DNA from: Lachnospiraceae bacterium
GTDB taxonomy: Bacteria; Bacillota; Clostridia; Lachnospirales; Lachnospiraceae
Direction of reading: 5' to 3'
DNA: 64,000 bases
Assembly (NCBI GenBank): GCA_024403615.1
Contig: JAKSRM010000004.1
Location: 1 to 64,000, forward strand
Shown: positions 18,304-27,697 of the stretch, piece by piece
Layout: each line of letters opens with the position of its first letter
Position numbering within the stretch: position 1 is the first letter of the stretch
Made by a program: the position numbers and the translations under genes
Notes under the pieces: generated by a model
What the model saw: only the letters and a program-made list of their open reading frames with translations
Databases searched by the model: none
What the model was told of the DNA's origin: nothing

Positions 18304-19886
18304 ACCGTTTCCGTTTCTTCTAATCCGATATCATCCGTATTTATTTCAATCATGCCATCCTCCGATGGCTCGTCAAAATCTCCAAGTTCCAACTCTTCTA
18401 CTTCGACCACAGGAAGTGCATCCAGATTTGTCGAAGATTCTTTTCCGTTTTCTTTCGGTTTCTTCTTTTTATTCTTGTTCATTACCACAAGTAAAACAAT
18501 GACCAATGCGACAATTATAGCAAGAGCTACGGCAATTATGATAATAAAAAGTAAATTATTATTGGATTCTGGTTTTTCTTCAACTACTGCATTAATTTTC
18601 GATCTGGTAAGAATATAATCGGAGCAATGAGCTAAATCAAATTTCAGGATGCCTTTCTCCGCCGTAAGATTTTCCTTCACCAGCTCTAAGGCTACGGTTT
18701 CCGGATTGAAATAATATAATCTTACTTTATCCGTATCCTTAAAACTCTTCGACACATCCAGAGAAAACTGGGTTCCCTCCGGAAGAACGCCGGAATATGC
18801 AAAGTTCAGGAATTTACTAGCCGCATAGTTGGATAACTCATTTATTTTTTCAGAATTATCGGTTTTAAAGGTAACTGCAGGATTGAATTCCTTAAACTCT
18901 TTCACAGCTGCAACATTTTTTCCATTCAAGGTCCAACCATAGGTCAGTTTTCCATCTTTATCGTATTGATTCAAGTATAAGGTCTTGCCCCATTTTCCAA
19001 TGGCCGAAATCATATCGGAAGTAAGAATATCGCCATCTTTCAATTTTACGGTAACGGTTTCTTCTGTATTGTTCTTATCTGACAAATAAGCAAGCAAATC
19101 TGCCAAAAGAATTTTGTCTCCTCTTCGGGTAACCTTTACGGTGTAAGTTTTCTGCAGGCCGTTTTCTGCAGTAACGGTGATATCAAAAACGTTTTCTCCA
19201 ACTTCCAGTTTTTTCTCACCAGCGCCCTCTACATAAGCGTTTTCATCTTCTGCCTGGGCAACAATTTTTATTTTCTCTACGGAGCCACCAACGGTAACGG
19301 AATAAATATCATGGCCTTCATCTTTCAGTTCATAGCCTTCTACCGATAAAGAAGCCAGGTCACAGTTGCCAGAGCCTTCTCCGGTTTCATTTCCGTTAAT
19401 ATAGCCACCATCATAGGAATAATCGTCGTTATAATCCTCACCGCCGGCATTGCCACCGGTTCCGCCGCCGCCTTCGTCATAGCCTAAAACCGTAATGTAA
19501 CAAGCTCCACCACCGCAAGATTCCTTACTGATTCCATCGGAAACCATGCAATCGCTAACATATACAGCTCCTTCGCCTTCGCTGACTGCCCGGTAGGTGT
19601 AGGAAAAACTTACGCTACCGTCTCCACCAGCACCATCGGCAAAACTTTCGTTAGCACCGGAAAGAATGCCGTCACAGCCGATATATCCAGAATAAGCATA
19701 GATTTCATCACCATAAAGAGTAACTGTTACAGTTACCGAATCCCCTACATAAGGCGTATCATTGTCCGCATAAATCTCTACTCCTGCTGCCAAGGTTTTC
19801 TTTGGTGTCAAAGCCGCCAAACAGAGAATGGATAAAATCGCAATCAATATAAAAGCTATGGTTTTTCTGGATGTCTTAGTTTTCAT
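18276..19886 (-). CDS. Membrane-anchored surface protein with cohesin-like and cadherin-like beta-sandwich domains
   Basis: A 536-residue surface protein. Signal peptide 1-34. Residues ~36-140 form an Ig/cohesin-like beta-sandwich (pattern VEIYADNDTPYVGDSVTVTV). A Gly/Asp-rich linker follows, then a cadherin-like beta-sandwich domain (PF12733-type, ending in QKTYTVKVTR). Further beta-rich sequence leads to a transmembrane helix near residue 460, then a basic stop-transfer stretch and a long acidic cytoplasmic tail. Its ATG overlaps the stop of the GH25-dockerin gene by four bases (ATGA), so the two are translationally coupled. I infer that it displays or docks the muramidase at the cell surface. 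The cohesin assignment is tentative. Confidence 0.75.
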   Translation of the reverse strand: MKTKTSRKTIAFILIAILSILCLAALTPKKTLAAGVEIYADNDTPYVGDSVTVTVTLYGDEIYAYSGYIGCDGILSGANESFADGAGGDGSVSFSYTYRAVSEGEGAVYVSDCMVSDGISKESCGGGACYITVLGYDEGGGGTGGNAGGEDYNDDYSYDGGYINGNETGEGSGNCDLASLSVEGYELKDEGHDIYSVTVGGSVEKIKIVAQAEDENAYVEGAGEKKLEVGENVFDITVTAENGLQKTYTVKVTRRGDKILLADLLAYLSDKNNTEETVTVKLKDGDILTSDMISAIGKWGKTLYLNQYDKDGKLTYGWTLNGKNVAAVKEFKEFNPAVTFKTDNSEKINELSNYAASKFLNFAYSGVLPEGTQFSLDVSKSFKDTDKVRLYYFNPETVALELVKENLTAEKGILKFDLAHCSDYILTRSKINAVVEEKPESNNNLLFIIIIAVALAIIVALVIVLLVVMNKNKKKKPKENGKESSTNLDALPVVEVEELELGDFDEPSEDGMIEINTDDIGLEETETVWQKKEETK

Positions 19887-20926
19887 TCGTCAACGTTTTC
19901 CTTGTATAATAAATCAATTTTTCCCAAGATGTGTTTCTTTACTAATGCTAAATCGATGACATCAATGGCACCATCGTTATTAACATCTGCCAGGCTAAAG
20001 GTTTCGCCTTCCAGGGTTGTTTTTCCTAAAATGGATTTTTTCACTAATGCCAAATCGATAACGTCAATGGTATTATCGTGGTTTACATCTCCTCGACGGA
20101 AGGTCTCCTCTCCCACCGGAACATCGCCACCAATAGGTCCCGTAGGTTCTTCCGGTTCTTCTGGCTCTTCCGGAATGCCGGCTACAATATTATATAAAGC
20201 GCTGTCTGGATAAATCATGTCCATATCCAGGCCAGAACCTGGAATGCCTTTTACTTTTCCAGAATCGGAATACTGCCAAACATCACAATCCATAGACGGA
20301 GCACTGATGCCCCAATGGGCCAGCCAAATCAGGCCGTTTGCGCGAATCGCATCGTAGTCCAAAATGGAAGTAAAATAGTCCCGGTTGGCATAAACGCCTA
20401 CGGTAGAATATCCATTGGCTTTCATAAGATCCATAAACTGGATGCAGAAATCCGTCAGCTGTTTTCCATGAGTATATGGATTAAAACTATGACGTTCTTT
20501 GTAATAATCCGCATCTTCCATATCATACCAAATGCCCAGCTCCGGATTATGACCTTTAATCATACGTAAAGTATGTTTTGCCTCGCTGAGCACTTCTTTT
20601 TCGCTGATTGCATAAGAATAAATATAAACGCCGTAAGGAATGCCAGCCGCTTCACAACCGGCCATATTGGCGATTGCCATAGAGTCGTCCTGATTGGTAT
20701 CATCATCGCCAAATCCAATTCTTATGATTGCAAAATCAATCCCATCGGCCTTTGCTGCCTTCCAGTCAATAGTCGCATTATGGGAAGATACATCGACACC
20801 CTGACATCTGCCTTTGCTGTCAATGGCATAGGTTTCTATATTGCCAATCCCTGCTGTTACGGCCACAAACGTCAGCAGGAAACTAGCCAATATTAATTTT
20901 ACTTTCAAAGAAATCTTTTTTCTCAT
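19883..20926 (-). CDS. GH25 muramidase with C-terminal dockerin
   Basis: A 347-residue secreted protein. Signal peptide 1-~34. The GH25 (Chalaropsis-type lysozyme) domain spans ~40-250 and shows the catalytic acids in GVDVSSH and GIWYDMEDAD. The enzyme cleaves MurNAc-GlcNAc bonds of peptidoglycan. A Pro/Glu linker leads to a type I dockerin at ~275-340: two Ca2+-binding repeats, each DVN-(H/N)-D-(N/G)-xIDVIDLALVKK. Dockerins bind cohesins, and the cotranscribed next gene begins with a cohesin-like domain. Its start shares a 60-base divergent promoter region with tRNA-Trp. Confidence 0.92.
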   Translation of the reverse strand: MRKKISLKVKLILASFLLTFVAVTAGIGNIETYAIDSKGRCQGVDVSSHNATIDWKAAKADGIDFAIIRIGFGDDDTNQDDSMAIANMAGCEAAGIPYGVYIYSYAISEKEVLSEAKHTLRMIKGHNPELGIWYDMEDADYYKERHSFNPYTHGKQLTDFCIQFMDLMKANGYSTVGVYANRDYFTSILDYDAIRANGLIWLAHWGISAPSMDCDVWQYSDSGKVKGIPGSGLDMDMIYPDSALYNIVAGIPEEPEEPEEPTGPIGGDVPVGEETFRRGDVNHDNTIDVIDLALVKKSILGKTTLEGETFSLADVNNDGAIDVIDLALVKKHILGKIDLLYKENVDE

Positions 20927-20944
20927 TTTAGGGTTTATACTTTC

Positions 20945-20983
20945 TTGACATTTCTACACCTGTTGTGATATAAAATACAGGTG
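20945..20983 (+). promoter_or_regulatory. tRNA-Trp promoter with a dyad over the -10 box
   Basis: TTGACA at 20945-20950, 18-base spacer, TATAAA at 20969-20974. A perfect inverted repeat CACCTGT-N13-ACAGGTG (20957-20963 and 20977-20983) brackets the -10 box. It could be an operator for the tRNA, or a leader hairpin for the divergent GH25 gene. Confidence 0.7.
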
Positions 20984-20986
20984 CTT

Positions 20987-21057
20987 AGGGGAATCATACA
21001 GTGGCAGTATGACGGTCTCCAAAACCGCTCACGGGAGTTCGAATCTCTCTTCCCCTG
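20987..21057 (+). tRNA. tRNA-Trp (CCA)
   Basis: A 71-nt tRNA with acceptor AGGGGAA/TTCCCCT, discriminator G, T-loop TTCGAAT and anticodon loop CTCCAAA, giving CCA. Terminator at 21060-21087. The base of the anticodon stem has an A-C mismatch. The 3' CCA is not encoded. Confidence 0.93.
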
Positions 21058-21059
21058 CT

Positions 21060-21090
21060 AAAGTCCTTGGTTTCAAGGACTTTTTTATTT
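21060..21090 (+). terminator. Terminator of tRNA-Trp
   Basis: Stem AAGTCCTTG / CAAGGACTT followed by TTTTTTATTTTAT on the plus strand. It also lies at the 3' end of the convergent radA, where its T-tract on the other strand is weak. Confidence 0.9.
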
Positions 21091-22478
21091 TATCTTTTTT
21101 GTTTTAATTTACTGATTGCTTCCCGGACATCGGATACTCCTATGAGTTCCATGTCCTTTATATTTTTCAAAGAAGCCAAAGCAGACTTCGGACAAATACA
21201 GGTCGTAAAGCCCATCTTCTTCGCTTCTAGGATTCTCGCTTCCATCATATTTACGCTTCTTACTTCGCCGGATAATCCAACCTCGCCTAAGGCGATGGTA
21301 TTCGGATTCACTACAAAGTCCATATAGCTGGAAGCGATGGCACAGATTACTGCTAAATCTAAAGCAGTTTCATTTATTTTCACGCCACCTACGATATTTA
21401 CATAAGCGTCACAATCAGACATGGCAAAGCCCAACCGTTTTTCCAAAACTGCTACCAGCAGATTCATGCGGTTGTAATCGATACCCGTAGAACTTCTTCT
21501 CGGATTCCCTAAACCAGATTTTGCAACTAACGCCTGAATTTCAATTAAAATCGGACGGGTTCCTTCTACGGAACAAGAAACGATGGAACCTGACGCATTT
21601 TCCGGTCTTCCGATAAGCATAAATTCGGAAGGATTTTTCACTTCCCGTAAACCTTCGGAGCACATTTCGAATACGCCGATTTCGTTGGTAGAACCAAAAC
21701 GGTTTTTCACCCCGCGTAAAATACGATATGAGCCTTGAGAATCTCCTTCGAAATAAAGGACCGTATCCACCATATGCTCTAAGGTTCTAGGACCTGCTAC
21801 CACGCCTTCTTTTGTTACATGACCTACGACAAAGGTGCTTACGCCTAAGCCTTTGGCCAGCTGCATCAACAGGTTGGTGCATTCCCGTACCTGGCCGACG
21901 CTACCTGGAGTGCTGGCAACATCAGGACGATACATGGTTTGAATGGAGTCGATAATGGCTACTTCCGGTTTTTCTTCCGTAATGGCAGCCTCAATAATAT
22001 CCAAGTCCGTTTCTGCCAACAGTTTCAGATTGTCGTTAAACTCTCCGATTCGGTTCGCTCTTAATTTAATCTGACTTAAGGATTCCTCGCCAGTGACATA
22101 AAGAACGCTATGACCAGCATCGCTTAAGGTTTTGCAAACCTGAGTCAGTAAGGTAGACTTTCCAATACCCGGATCTCCGCCTACTAAAACTAAGGAGCCT
22201 TTAATGATGCCTCCACCTAACACTCGGTCAAACTCTTCAATTCCTGTCGTAATGCGCTCATCTTCCGTCGCTTTTACTTTCGACATGGAAACCGGTCTGG
22301 ACTCTTCATTTAGTAACCGGAGAGTCGGCCCTTTCCGAACGCCAGCTTTATTGTCTTTCTGGGAAGGAGCTTCCACGAAAGTATTCCATTCATGGCAGGC
22401 AGGACATTGTCCCGCCCATTTGGAACTTTCATATCCACATTCTTTACAGAAAAATATCGTATCTTTTGCTTTCGCCAT
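21090..22478 (-). CDS. radA: DNA repair protein RadA/Sms
   Basis: A 462-residue RecA-like ATPase that drives branch migration in recombination intermediates. The order is: N-terminal C4 zinc finger (CKECGYESSKWAGQCPAC), Walker A GGDPGIGKST, the RadA-specific KNRFG motif, and a C-terminal Lon-protease-like domain. Length is typical (~455). It starts two bases after the clpC stop, so it is cotranscribed with clpC as in many Firmicutes. disA, often next, is absent. Confidence 0.97.
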   Translation of the reverse strand: MAKAKDTIFFCKECGYESSKWAGQCPACHEWNTFVEAPSQKDNKAGVRKGPTLRLLNEESRPVSMSKVKATEDERITTGIEEFDRVLGGGIIKGSLVLVGGDPGIGKSTLLTQVCKTLSDAGHSVLYVTGEESLSQIKLRANRIGEFNDNLKLLAETDLDIIEAAITEEKPEVAIIDSIQTMYRPDVASTPGSVGQVRECTNLLMQLAKGLGVSTFVVGHVTKEGVVAGPRTLEHMVDTVLYFEGDSQGSYRILRGVKNRFGSTNEIGVFEMCSEGLREVKNPSEFMLIGRPENASGSIVSCSVEGTRPILIEIQALVAKSGLGNPRRSSTGIDYNRMNLLVAVLEKRLGFAMSDCDAYVNIVGGVKINETALDLAVICAIASSYMDFVVNPNTIALGEVGLSGEVRSVNMMEARILEAKKMGFTTCICPKSALASLKNIKDMELIGVSDVREAISKLKQKR

Positions 22479-22480
22479 TT

Positions 22481-24943
22481 TTATTTTGCTTTTCCTTTAG
22501 CTACGGTAAATACTAATTTGTCTAAATCTTTTGGAGCCTTTACATAGACTACGTCTCCGGCTTTAATCTTTCCGGAAAGGATTTCTTCTGCCATTTCGTC
22601 TTCCAGTAAAGTCTGTACTTTTCTCTTTAAGGCACGAGCACCATATTTCGGATCATAGCCTTTCTCTACCAGATACTCTTTTGCACTATCTACTACTCTT
22701 AGTTTTACATTCATCTGAGACTGTGCACGGTCTGCCAGATCTTTTAAGAGGATGTTGATAATATCTTTCATATTCTCTTTGGTCAGAGATTCGAATACGA
22801 TAATTTCATCAATACGGTTCAGGAACTCTGGCTTAAAGATATATTTAATTTCATCCATTACGGCGTTCTTCATCGCCTCGTAGTTGGCTTTTGCAGAATG
22901 CTCTGCAGAAAATCCCAGACTCTTCGGCTCCATAATTCTCTGAGCACCAGCATTACTGGTCATGATGATAATCGTATTCTTGAAGTCGGTAACACGGCCA
23001 TGAGCATCCGTAATTCTTCCGTCGTCTAATACCTGAAGAAGGATATTAAATACATCTGGATGAGCCTTCTCGACTTCATCAAACAGAATAATGGAATACG
23101 GATTTCTGCGAACCTGCTCGGAAAGCTGTCCGCCTTCGTCATAGCCTACATATCCCGGAGGCGATCCAATCAGTTTGGATACACTATGCTTTTCCATATA
23201 TTCGCTCATATCAACTCGGATAATGGCGTTTTCTGTTCCAAACATCGCTTCCGCCAAAGCTTTGCTCAGCTCTGTTTTACCTACACCGGTAGGTCCTAAG
23301 AACAGGAAGGTTCCAATCGGCTTATTCGGATCTTTCAATCCTACTCTGCCTCTTCGGATGGCTTTACTTAAAGCTACTACCGCCTCATCCTGAGCGATAA
23401 CTCTCTTATGCAAAGTTTCCTCTAATTTTACTAAACGGGCGCCTTCCTCTTCTGCTAATTTCTTCACAGGAATTTTCGTCCATTTGGAAACAACGTCCGC
23501 AATATCATCCACAGTTACCTGAAGAGCGTTCAAGCTGTTATTGGTTAAACTGTCTTTATAATCACGGATGGAATCTTTCAGCAATTTAATGTCCGTAGAA
23601 AGAGAGGACGCCTGTTTCAGATTTCCGGACTTCAGGTATTTTTCTCTCTTTTCTTCCATCTTGCTTAACTTGTCGTCCATTTTCTTTACATCATCTGGAA
23701 GAATGTAAGAAGCCAGACGAACCTTGCTAGCTGCTTCATCAATCAGGTCGATGGCCTTGTCTGGAAGGAAACGGTCATTAATATAACGCATGGACAGATT
23801 TACTGCTGCATCCAAAGCCGCATCCGTAATTTCTACGTTATGATGGTCTTCATAAATCGGACGCAGCCCTTTTAAGATACCAATGGTTTCTTCCTTTGTC
23901 GGCTGTTCTACATATACTGGCTGGAATCTTCTTTCCAAAGCAGCATCTTTTTCAAAATGTTTTCTATATTCGTCTAAGGTCGTGGCACCGATGATCTGGA
24001 TTTCTCCTTTGGCAAGAGCTGGCTTTAAGATGTTGGCTGCATCGATAGAACCTTCTGCCCCGCCGGCACCGATCATGGTATGAATTTCGTCCATAAATAA
24101 GATAATGTGGCCATTATCTCTTACTTCGTTAATTACTTTTTTTATTCTCTCTTCAAACTCTCCACGGTATTTGGTTCCTGCAACCATAGCCGGAAGGTCT
24201 AAGGATAAAATTCGTTTATCCGCTACCGGACCAACAATTTCTCCGGCAACGATTTGCTGCGCCAAAGCTTCCGCAATACTGGTTTTACCAACGCCAGGCT
24301 CACCTACTAAGCAAGGATTGTTTTTCGTCCGTCTGCTTAAAATCTGAACAATGCGACTGATTTCATCGGCTCTTCCAATAATCGGATCTAACTTACCCAT
24401 ACGGGCAGCTTCATTCAGGTCTCGGCTATATTCTTTTAAGATGCCCTCTTTCTTACCAGCGGCTGGATCTTTATCCATGGCCAGTTCGGATTTATGAGCC
24501 TCTAAGTCTTCGCCCATAGCTCCTAACAGCTCTGCGAAAATCTTCTGACGGTTGGCGCCTAATCCCGTAAGAATACGGATGGCTGCGCAGTCTTCTTCCT
24601 TCAGTAAGGCAATCAAAAGATGCTCTGTTCCAACTTCGGAAACATGATATTTGGAAGCTTCCATTCCGGCATTTTCTAATACATGTTCTGCCTTTGGAGA
24701 GAAGCTTTCGCCTTCGGAAGTCATAACGTTGGACTGGGTTTCAAAGGTCTTTTCGATTAAGGTCTCAATAGCCTCCGACGTTATTTTATGTGCACCTAAA
24801 ACTTTTTGGGACGTAGAGCCATCTACATCTGCTAAACCAATCAGAAGATGCTCCGTTCCAATATAGGTATGATGTAATTTTACAGAAGCCTCAGTAGCTG
24901 CAACCACAACTTCCTGGGCCATTTTCGTAAACGGTCGTTTCAT
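22481..24943 (-). CDS. clpC: ATP-dependent Clp protease ATPase subunit ClpC
   Basis: An 820-residue class I Hsp100 unfoldase. It has two N-terminal Clp repeats, AAA+ domain 1 (Walker A GEPGVGKT), a short coiled middle domain (about residues 410-480) and AAA+ domain 2 ([14 protein letters not shown]). A SLGFSAE segment fits the ClpP-docking LGF loop. The usual partners ctsR, mcsA and mcsB are missing from this locus. The gene is instead preceded, eight bases away, by a GntR/YtrA regulator. AGGAG is well placed for its ATG. Confidence 0.95.
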   Translation of the reverse strand: MKRPFTKMAQEVVVAATEASVKLHHTYIGTEHLLIGLADVDGSTSQKVLGAHKITSEAIETLIEKTFETQSNVMTSEGESFSPKAEHVLENAGMEASKYHVSEVGTEHLLIALLKEEDCAAIRILTGLGANRQKIFAELLGAMGEDLEAHKSELAMDKDPAAGKKEGILKEYSRDLNEAARMGKLDPIIGRADEISRIVQILSRRTKNNPCLVGEPGVGKTSIAEALAQQIVAGEIVGPVADKRILSLDLPAMVAGTKYRGEFEERIKKVINEVRDNGHIILFMDEIHTMIGAGGAEGSIDAANILKPALAKGEIQIIGATTLDEYRKHFEKDAALERRFQPVYVEQPTKEETIGILKGLRPIYEDHHNVEITDAALDAAVNLSMRYINDRFLPDKAIDLIDEAASKVRLASYILPDDVKKMDDKLSKMEEKREKYLKSGNLKQASSLSTDIKLLKDSIRDYKDSLTNNSLNALQVTVDDIADVVSKWTKIPVKKLAEEEGARLVKLEETLHKRVIAQDEAVVALSKAIRRGRVGLKDPNKPIGTFLFLGPTGVGKTELSKALAEAMFGTENAIIRVDMSEYMEKHSVSKLIGSPPGYVGYDEGGQLSEQVRRNPYSIILFDEVEKAHPDVFNILLQVLDDGRITDAHGRVTDFKNTIIIMTSNAGAQRIMEPKSLGFSAEHSAKANYEAMKNAVMDEIKYIFKPEFLNRIDEIIVFESLTKENMKDIINILLKDLADRAQSQMNVKLRVVDSAKEYLVEKGYDPKYGARALKRKVQTLLEDEMAEEILSGKIKAGDVVYVKAPKDLDKLVFTVAKGKAK

Positions 24944-24951
24944 AATTTCTC

Positions 24952-25320
24952 CTAGCTTAGTTCATCGTAAAGATCATCAACTAATTCTTTAATTTCTTCT
25001 TGGGTAAGGCCCTTGCAGATACCGCGGGCAATAAGAGGACGCAGGTAAGCTTTCATCTTTTCCATTGATGTCAACTTATCGATATCAACGGCTACGACTG
25101 CTCCTCTGCGTCTGTCAACTTTAAGGAAACCATCTTGTCTCAAGGTCGAATAGGCTTTATTTACGGTATGCATATTAACGCCAATGGTGTCCGCTAAAGC
25201 CCGAACAGATGGCAGCGACTCCCCTTCTTTAATCTGGGAAGTAGCTATGGCCATAAAAATCTGGTTCCTTAACTGTACATATATAGCTTCGTCACTATTA
25301 AAATCAATCTCTATATACAT
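24952..25320 (-). CDS. GntR family transcriptional regulator, YtrA subfamily
   Basis: A 122-residue regulator: an N-terminal winged helix-turn-helix (pattern IYVQLRNQI...LPSVRALADTIGVNMHTVNKAY) plus a short C-terminal helical tail, as in the YtrA subfamily. The internal ATG was chosen because GAGAGG lies about seven bases before it. It is the first gene of a GntR-clpC-radA operon, in the place where most Firmicutes have CtsR. The promoter carries a large symmetrical dyad (25330-25374) that is a plausible autoregulatory operator. I infer that it controls clpC. Confidence 0.92.
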   Translation of the reverse strand: MYIEIDFNSDEAIYVQLRNQIFMAIATSQIKEGESLPSVRALADTIGVNMHTVNKAYSTLRQDGFLKVDRRRGAVVAVDIDKLTSMEKMKAYLRPLIARGICKGLTQEEIKELVDDLYDELS

Positions 25321-25329
25321 AGCAAGACC

Positions 25330-25380
25330 TCTCGTTCTAATTGTTATACCTAGAATATAACAACCATCACGAGAAGTCAA
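25330..25380 (-). promoter_or_regulatory. Promoter of GntR-clpC-radA with a nested operator dyad
   Basis: Reading the minus strand: -35 TTGACT (25375-25380), 17-base spacer, -10 TATTCT (25352-25357). Between and across them lies the perfect two-tier dyad TCTCGT-N5-TTGTTATA-N7-TATAACAA-N5-ACGAGA (25330-25374). The inner 8-bp arms cover the -10 box. The spacing is exactly symmetrical. Confidence 0.82.
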
Positions 25381-25413
25381 TGTTTATTAATACCTTATTT
25401 AGTTAAAAACTTG

Positions 25414-25845
25414 CTATTCTTCCTCTTCGGAATCCTCTTTATTTACTGCGTCTAAAATAATCGCATCCAGATCATCATCCATGGCTTCTTCTTCCTCATC
25501 TTTGCCATCAATGCTGTCTGCAAATTCCTTTACTTTTGCAGTAAAGTCATCGCCGAATTTCTTAGCGTCTTCGCCGAAGTCTTCAAAAACGTCTTTCGCT
25601 TTTGCGCTATATTCTCTCGCCTTCTCTTCGGCTTTATCGCCATAGGCTTTCGCTTTTTCTCCAGCTTTTTCGCCGAACTCCTTCGCTTTTGCACCAAAAT
25701 CATTTACATAAGCTTTGATTTTGTCATTGGTGCCGTCTGCATCTAGTTTTTCTTTCAGCTCTTTCGCAGCTGCATATACTCTTAAAGGAGATACAACTAA
25801 TTCGGCCGCAATATTTAATAAAGAATCTTTTGTCTTTTTATCCAT
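25414..25845 (-). CDS. Acidic amphipathic helical-repeat protein
   Basis: A 143-residue cytoplasmic protein. After a short N-terminal region it has about five imperfect 11-residue units (pattern AKEFGEKAGEKAKAYGDKAEEKA), as in LEA-like or apolipoprotein-like amphipathic helices, then a strongly acidic tail. No catalytic motif. The ATG was chosen over an upstream GTG because AAGGAG is eight bases away. It may bind membranes or protect proteins, which is inference only. It is monocistronic, sitting upstream of the GntR-clpC operon. Confidence 0.75.
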   Translation of the reverse strand: MDKKTKDSLLNIAAELVVSPLRVYAAAKELKEKLDADGTNDKIKAYVNDFGAKAKEFGEKAGEKAKAYGDKAEEKAREYSAKAKDVFEDFGEDAKKFGDDFTAKVKEFADSIDGKDEEEEAMDDDLDAIILDAVNKEDSEEEE

Positions 25846-25916
25846 ATTCCTCACTCCTTACCCGTTAATTATACAATTCTCAGATAAGGCGGTCAAGAGA
25901 CCGACATTTTTGTAAA

Positions 25917-27368
25917 TTACGCTTTCAGTTTCTTTTCTGATTTCAGTCCTGAGAAGAACTCTTTTGTCAATTTGACTACCTGTGGGCTTAATGCAATCAG
26001 AGCAATTAAGTTCGGGATAGCCATACAAGCATTCAGAATATCTGCAATGTTCCATACATCGTTCAGGCTTAAGGTTGAACCCATAATGATGAAAATAATG
26101 AAAACGATCTTGTAAATTGTAATGGCAACTTTGTTTCCTTTGAAAATAAACTCACAACATCTTACACCATACAGAGACCAGCTGATGATGGTAGAAAGTG
26201 CGAACAAGCTTAAGCATACTGCAATAATAACAGCTCCTACACCACTAGAGAAAACCGAACCTAAAGCGCTTGATACGATAGCAGCGCCGCCACCTTCGCC
26301 CCAAGTAAAGGCTACATCGCCAGCACAGTAGCTTGTAAGAACGGTAAGGCAAGTAAGAGAACAAATAACGATTGTATCCATAAATACTTCAAAGATACCG
26401 AAAACGCCCTGTTTTACTGGGTTTGTTTCAGATGTTGTAGCATGAGCGATAGGAGCAGAACCAAGACCAGCTTCGTTTGAGAAGCAGCCACGGCCAACGC
26501 CCTTCTTCATAGCGGTAAGAACGGTAATACCAAAAGCTCCGCCTAAAGCAGCCTGTGGAGAGAAAGCTCCTGCAAAGATCATTCTAAATACTTCTCCGAT
26601 GAATGAAATATTAGAGAAGACAATGATTAAAGTAGCAATAATATAAACAGCTGCCATGAAAGGAACAACTTTTTCTGTCAGGTTACCAATAACTTTAATA
26701 CCGCCGATAATAACGAATGCAAGAATGATTGCAACTACAATACCAACGATTAAGTAACTTAATTTAAATTCAGATCCTGCAAAGTGAAGCATGGTAGCTC
26801 CGGTATTTCCACCCAGAGCATCAATTGCTGTAGAAATGGATTCTGCAATTGAGTTAACCTGAGTAGCATTACCAATACCGAATGCTGCAAGTCCACCAAA
26901 GATACAGAACAAAATTCCCAGCCAGGTCCAGTTCTTTCCTAAACCATTTTTAATATAGTACATAGGTCCGCCAACCCATTCGCCTTGTTTATTCTTTTCA
27001 CGATAACGAACAGCCAGTACAACCTCACAGAACTTTGTGCACATACCAAGAAGAGCACTGATCCACATCCAGAATACTGCACCAGGTCCACCGATGATAA
27101 TCGCGCCGGTAACGCCTACGATGTTACCAGTACCTACGGTTGCTGCTAACGCTGTAGTAAGCGCCTGGAACGGGGTGATTTCACCTTTTCCGGCTTTCTC
27201 TTTCGAGAACATCTTACCGATGGTATTCTTCATAGAAAAACCAAATTTTCTGAACTGTACAAATACAAGTCGGATACTTAAGAAAAGACCTGTACCAACG
27301 AGCAGAATCAGAATCGGGTAACTCCATGCCCAATCGTCAATCACAGTGATAATGTCGCTAAATGTCAT
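25917..27368 (-). CDS. AGCS family sodium:alanine/glycine symporter
   Basis: A 483-residue integral membrane transporter of the alanine or glycine:cation symporter family. It has ~11 membrane segments and signatures FQALTTALAATVGTGNIVGV and GRGCFSNEAGLGSAPIAHA. A tandem glycine riboswitch lies in the 5' leader, so glycine is the likely regulated substrate. AGGAGG precedes the ATG. It stands alone as a transcription unit. Confidence 0.96.
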   Translation of the reverse strand: MTFSDIITVIDDWAWSYPILILLVGTGLFLSIRLVFVQFRKFGFSMKNTIGKMFSKEKAGKGEITPFQALTTALAATVGTGNIVGVTGAIIIGGPGAVFWMWISALLGMCTKFCEVVLAVRYREKNKQGEWVGGPMYYIKNGLGKNWTWLGILFCIFGGLAAFGIGNATQVNSIAESISTAIDALGGNTGATMLHFAGSEFKLSYLIVGIVVAIILAFVIIGGIKVIGNLTEKVVPFMAAVYIIATLIIVFSNISFIGEVFRMIFAGAFSPQAALGGAFGITVLTAMKKGVGRGCFSNEAGLGSAPIAHATTSETNPVKQGVFGIFEVFMDTIVICSLTCLTVLTSYCAGDVAFTWGEGGGAAIVSSALGSVFSSGVGAVIIAVCLSLFALSTIISWSLYGVRCCEFIFKGNKVAITIYKIVFIIFIIMGSTLSLNDVWNIADILNACMAIPNLIALIALSPQVVKLTKEFFSGLKSEKKLKA

Positions 27369-27394
27369 TTTTTCTTCCTCCTGGTTTCAAATGA

Positions 27395-27467
27395 TTTTCC
27401 CTTTATAGCAAAACGAGGATGTTCCGTCTACGCACACCCCCAAGCAAACCCTTCCATAAAGGGAAAA
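27395..27467 (-). promoter_or_regulatory. Possible expression platform of the glycine riboswitch
   Basis: A perfect 12-bp inverted repeat (ATAAAGGGAAAA at 27456-27467 and TTTTCCCTTTAT at 27395-27406) encloses 49 bases between the second aptamer and the ribosome binding site. No T-tract follows, so simple intrinsic termination is not obvious. Confidence 0.55.
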
Positions 27468-27648
27468 CGATCTGTCCTTTTGCCTGAGAGATTAAACTTC
27501 AAGAAGTTCTTGCACCTTCGGCCCCCGTTGACGGGTGTCTCCAGATTTTCATCCATTTACAGTCCTATCTTTTTTAAAGATTCCTGAGAGTGTTACTCCT
27601 TCGGCAGGCTTTGACAGCCACTTTCCTGCAAACTTCATCTGACTGTAT
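27468..27648 (-). ncRNA. Tandem glycine riboswitch (gcvT type)
   Basis: Two aptamers lie in the leader of the AGCS gene. Each shows the hallmark pair: CTGCCGAAGGAGTAA...CTCTCAGG in the first (about 27557-27648) and GGCCGAAGGTGCAAG...TCTCTCAGG in the second (about 27468-27556). P1 of the first aptamer pairs ACAGTC with GACTGT. A short linker joins the two. Glycine binding should control the transporter mRNA. A TATTAT box at 27661-27666 is a candidate -10. Confidence 0.95.
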
Positions 27649-27697
27649 AAAGTTTTTGTTATAATACACAATTTAACGTGATAATGCAATAAAATTT

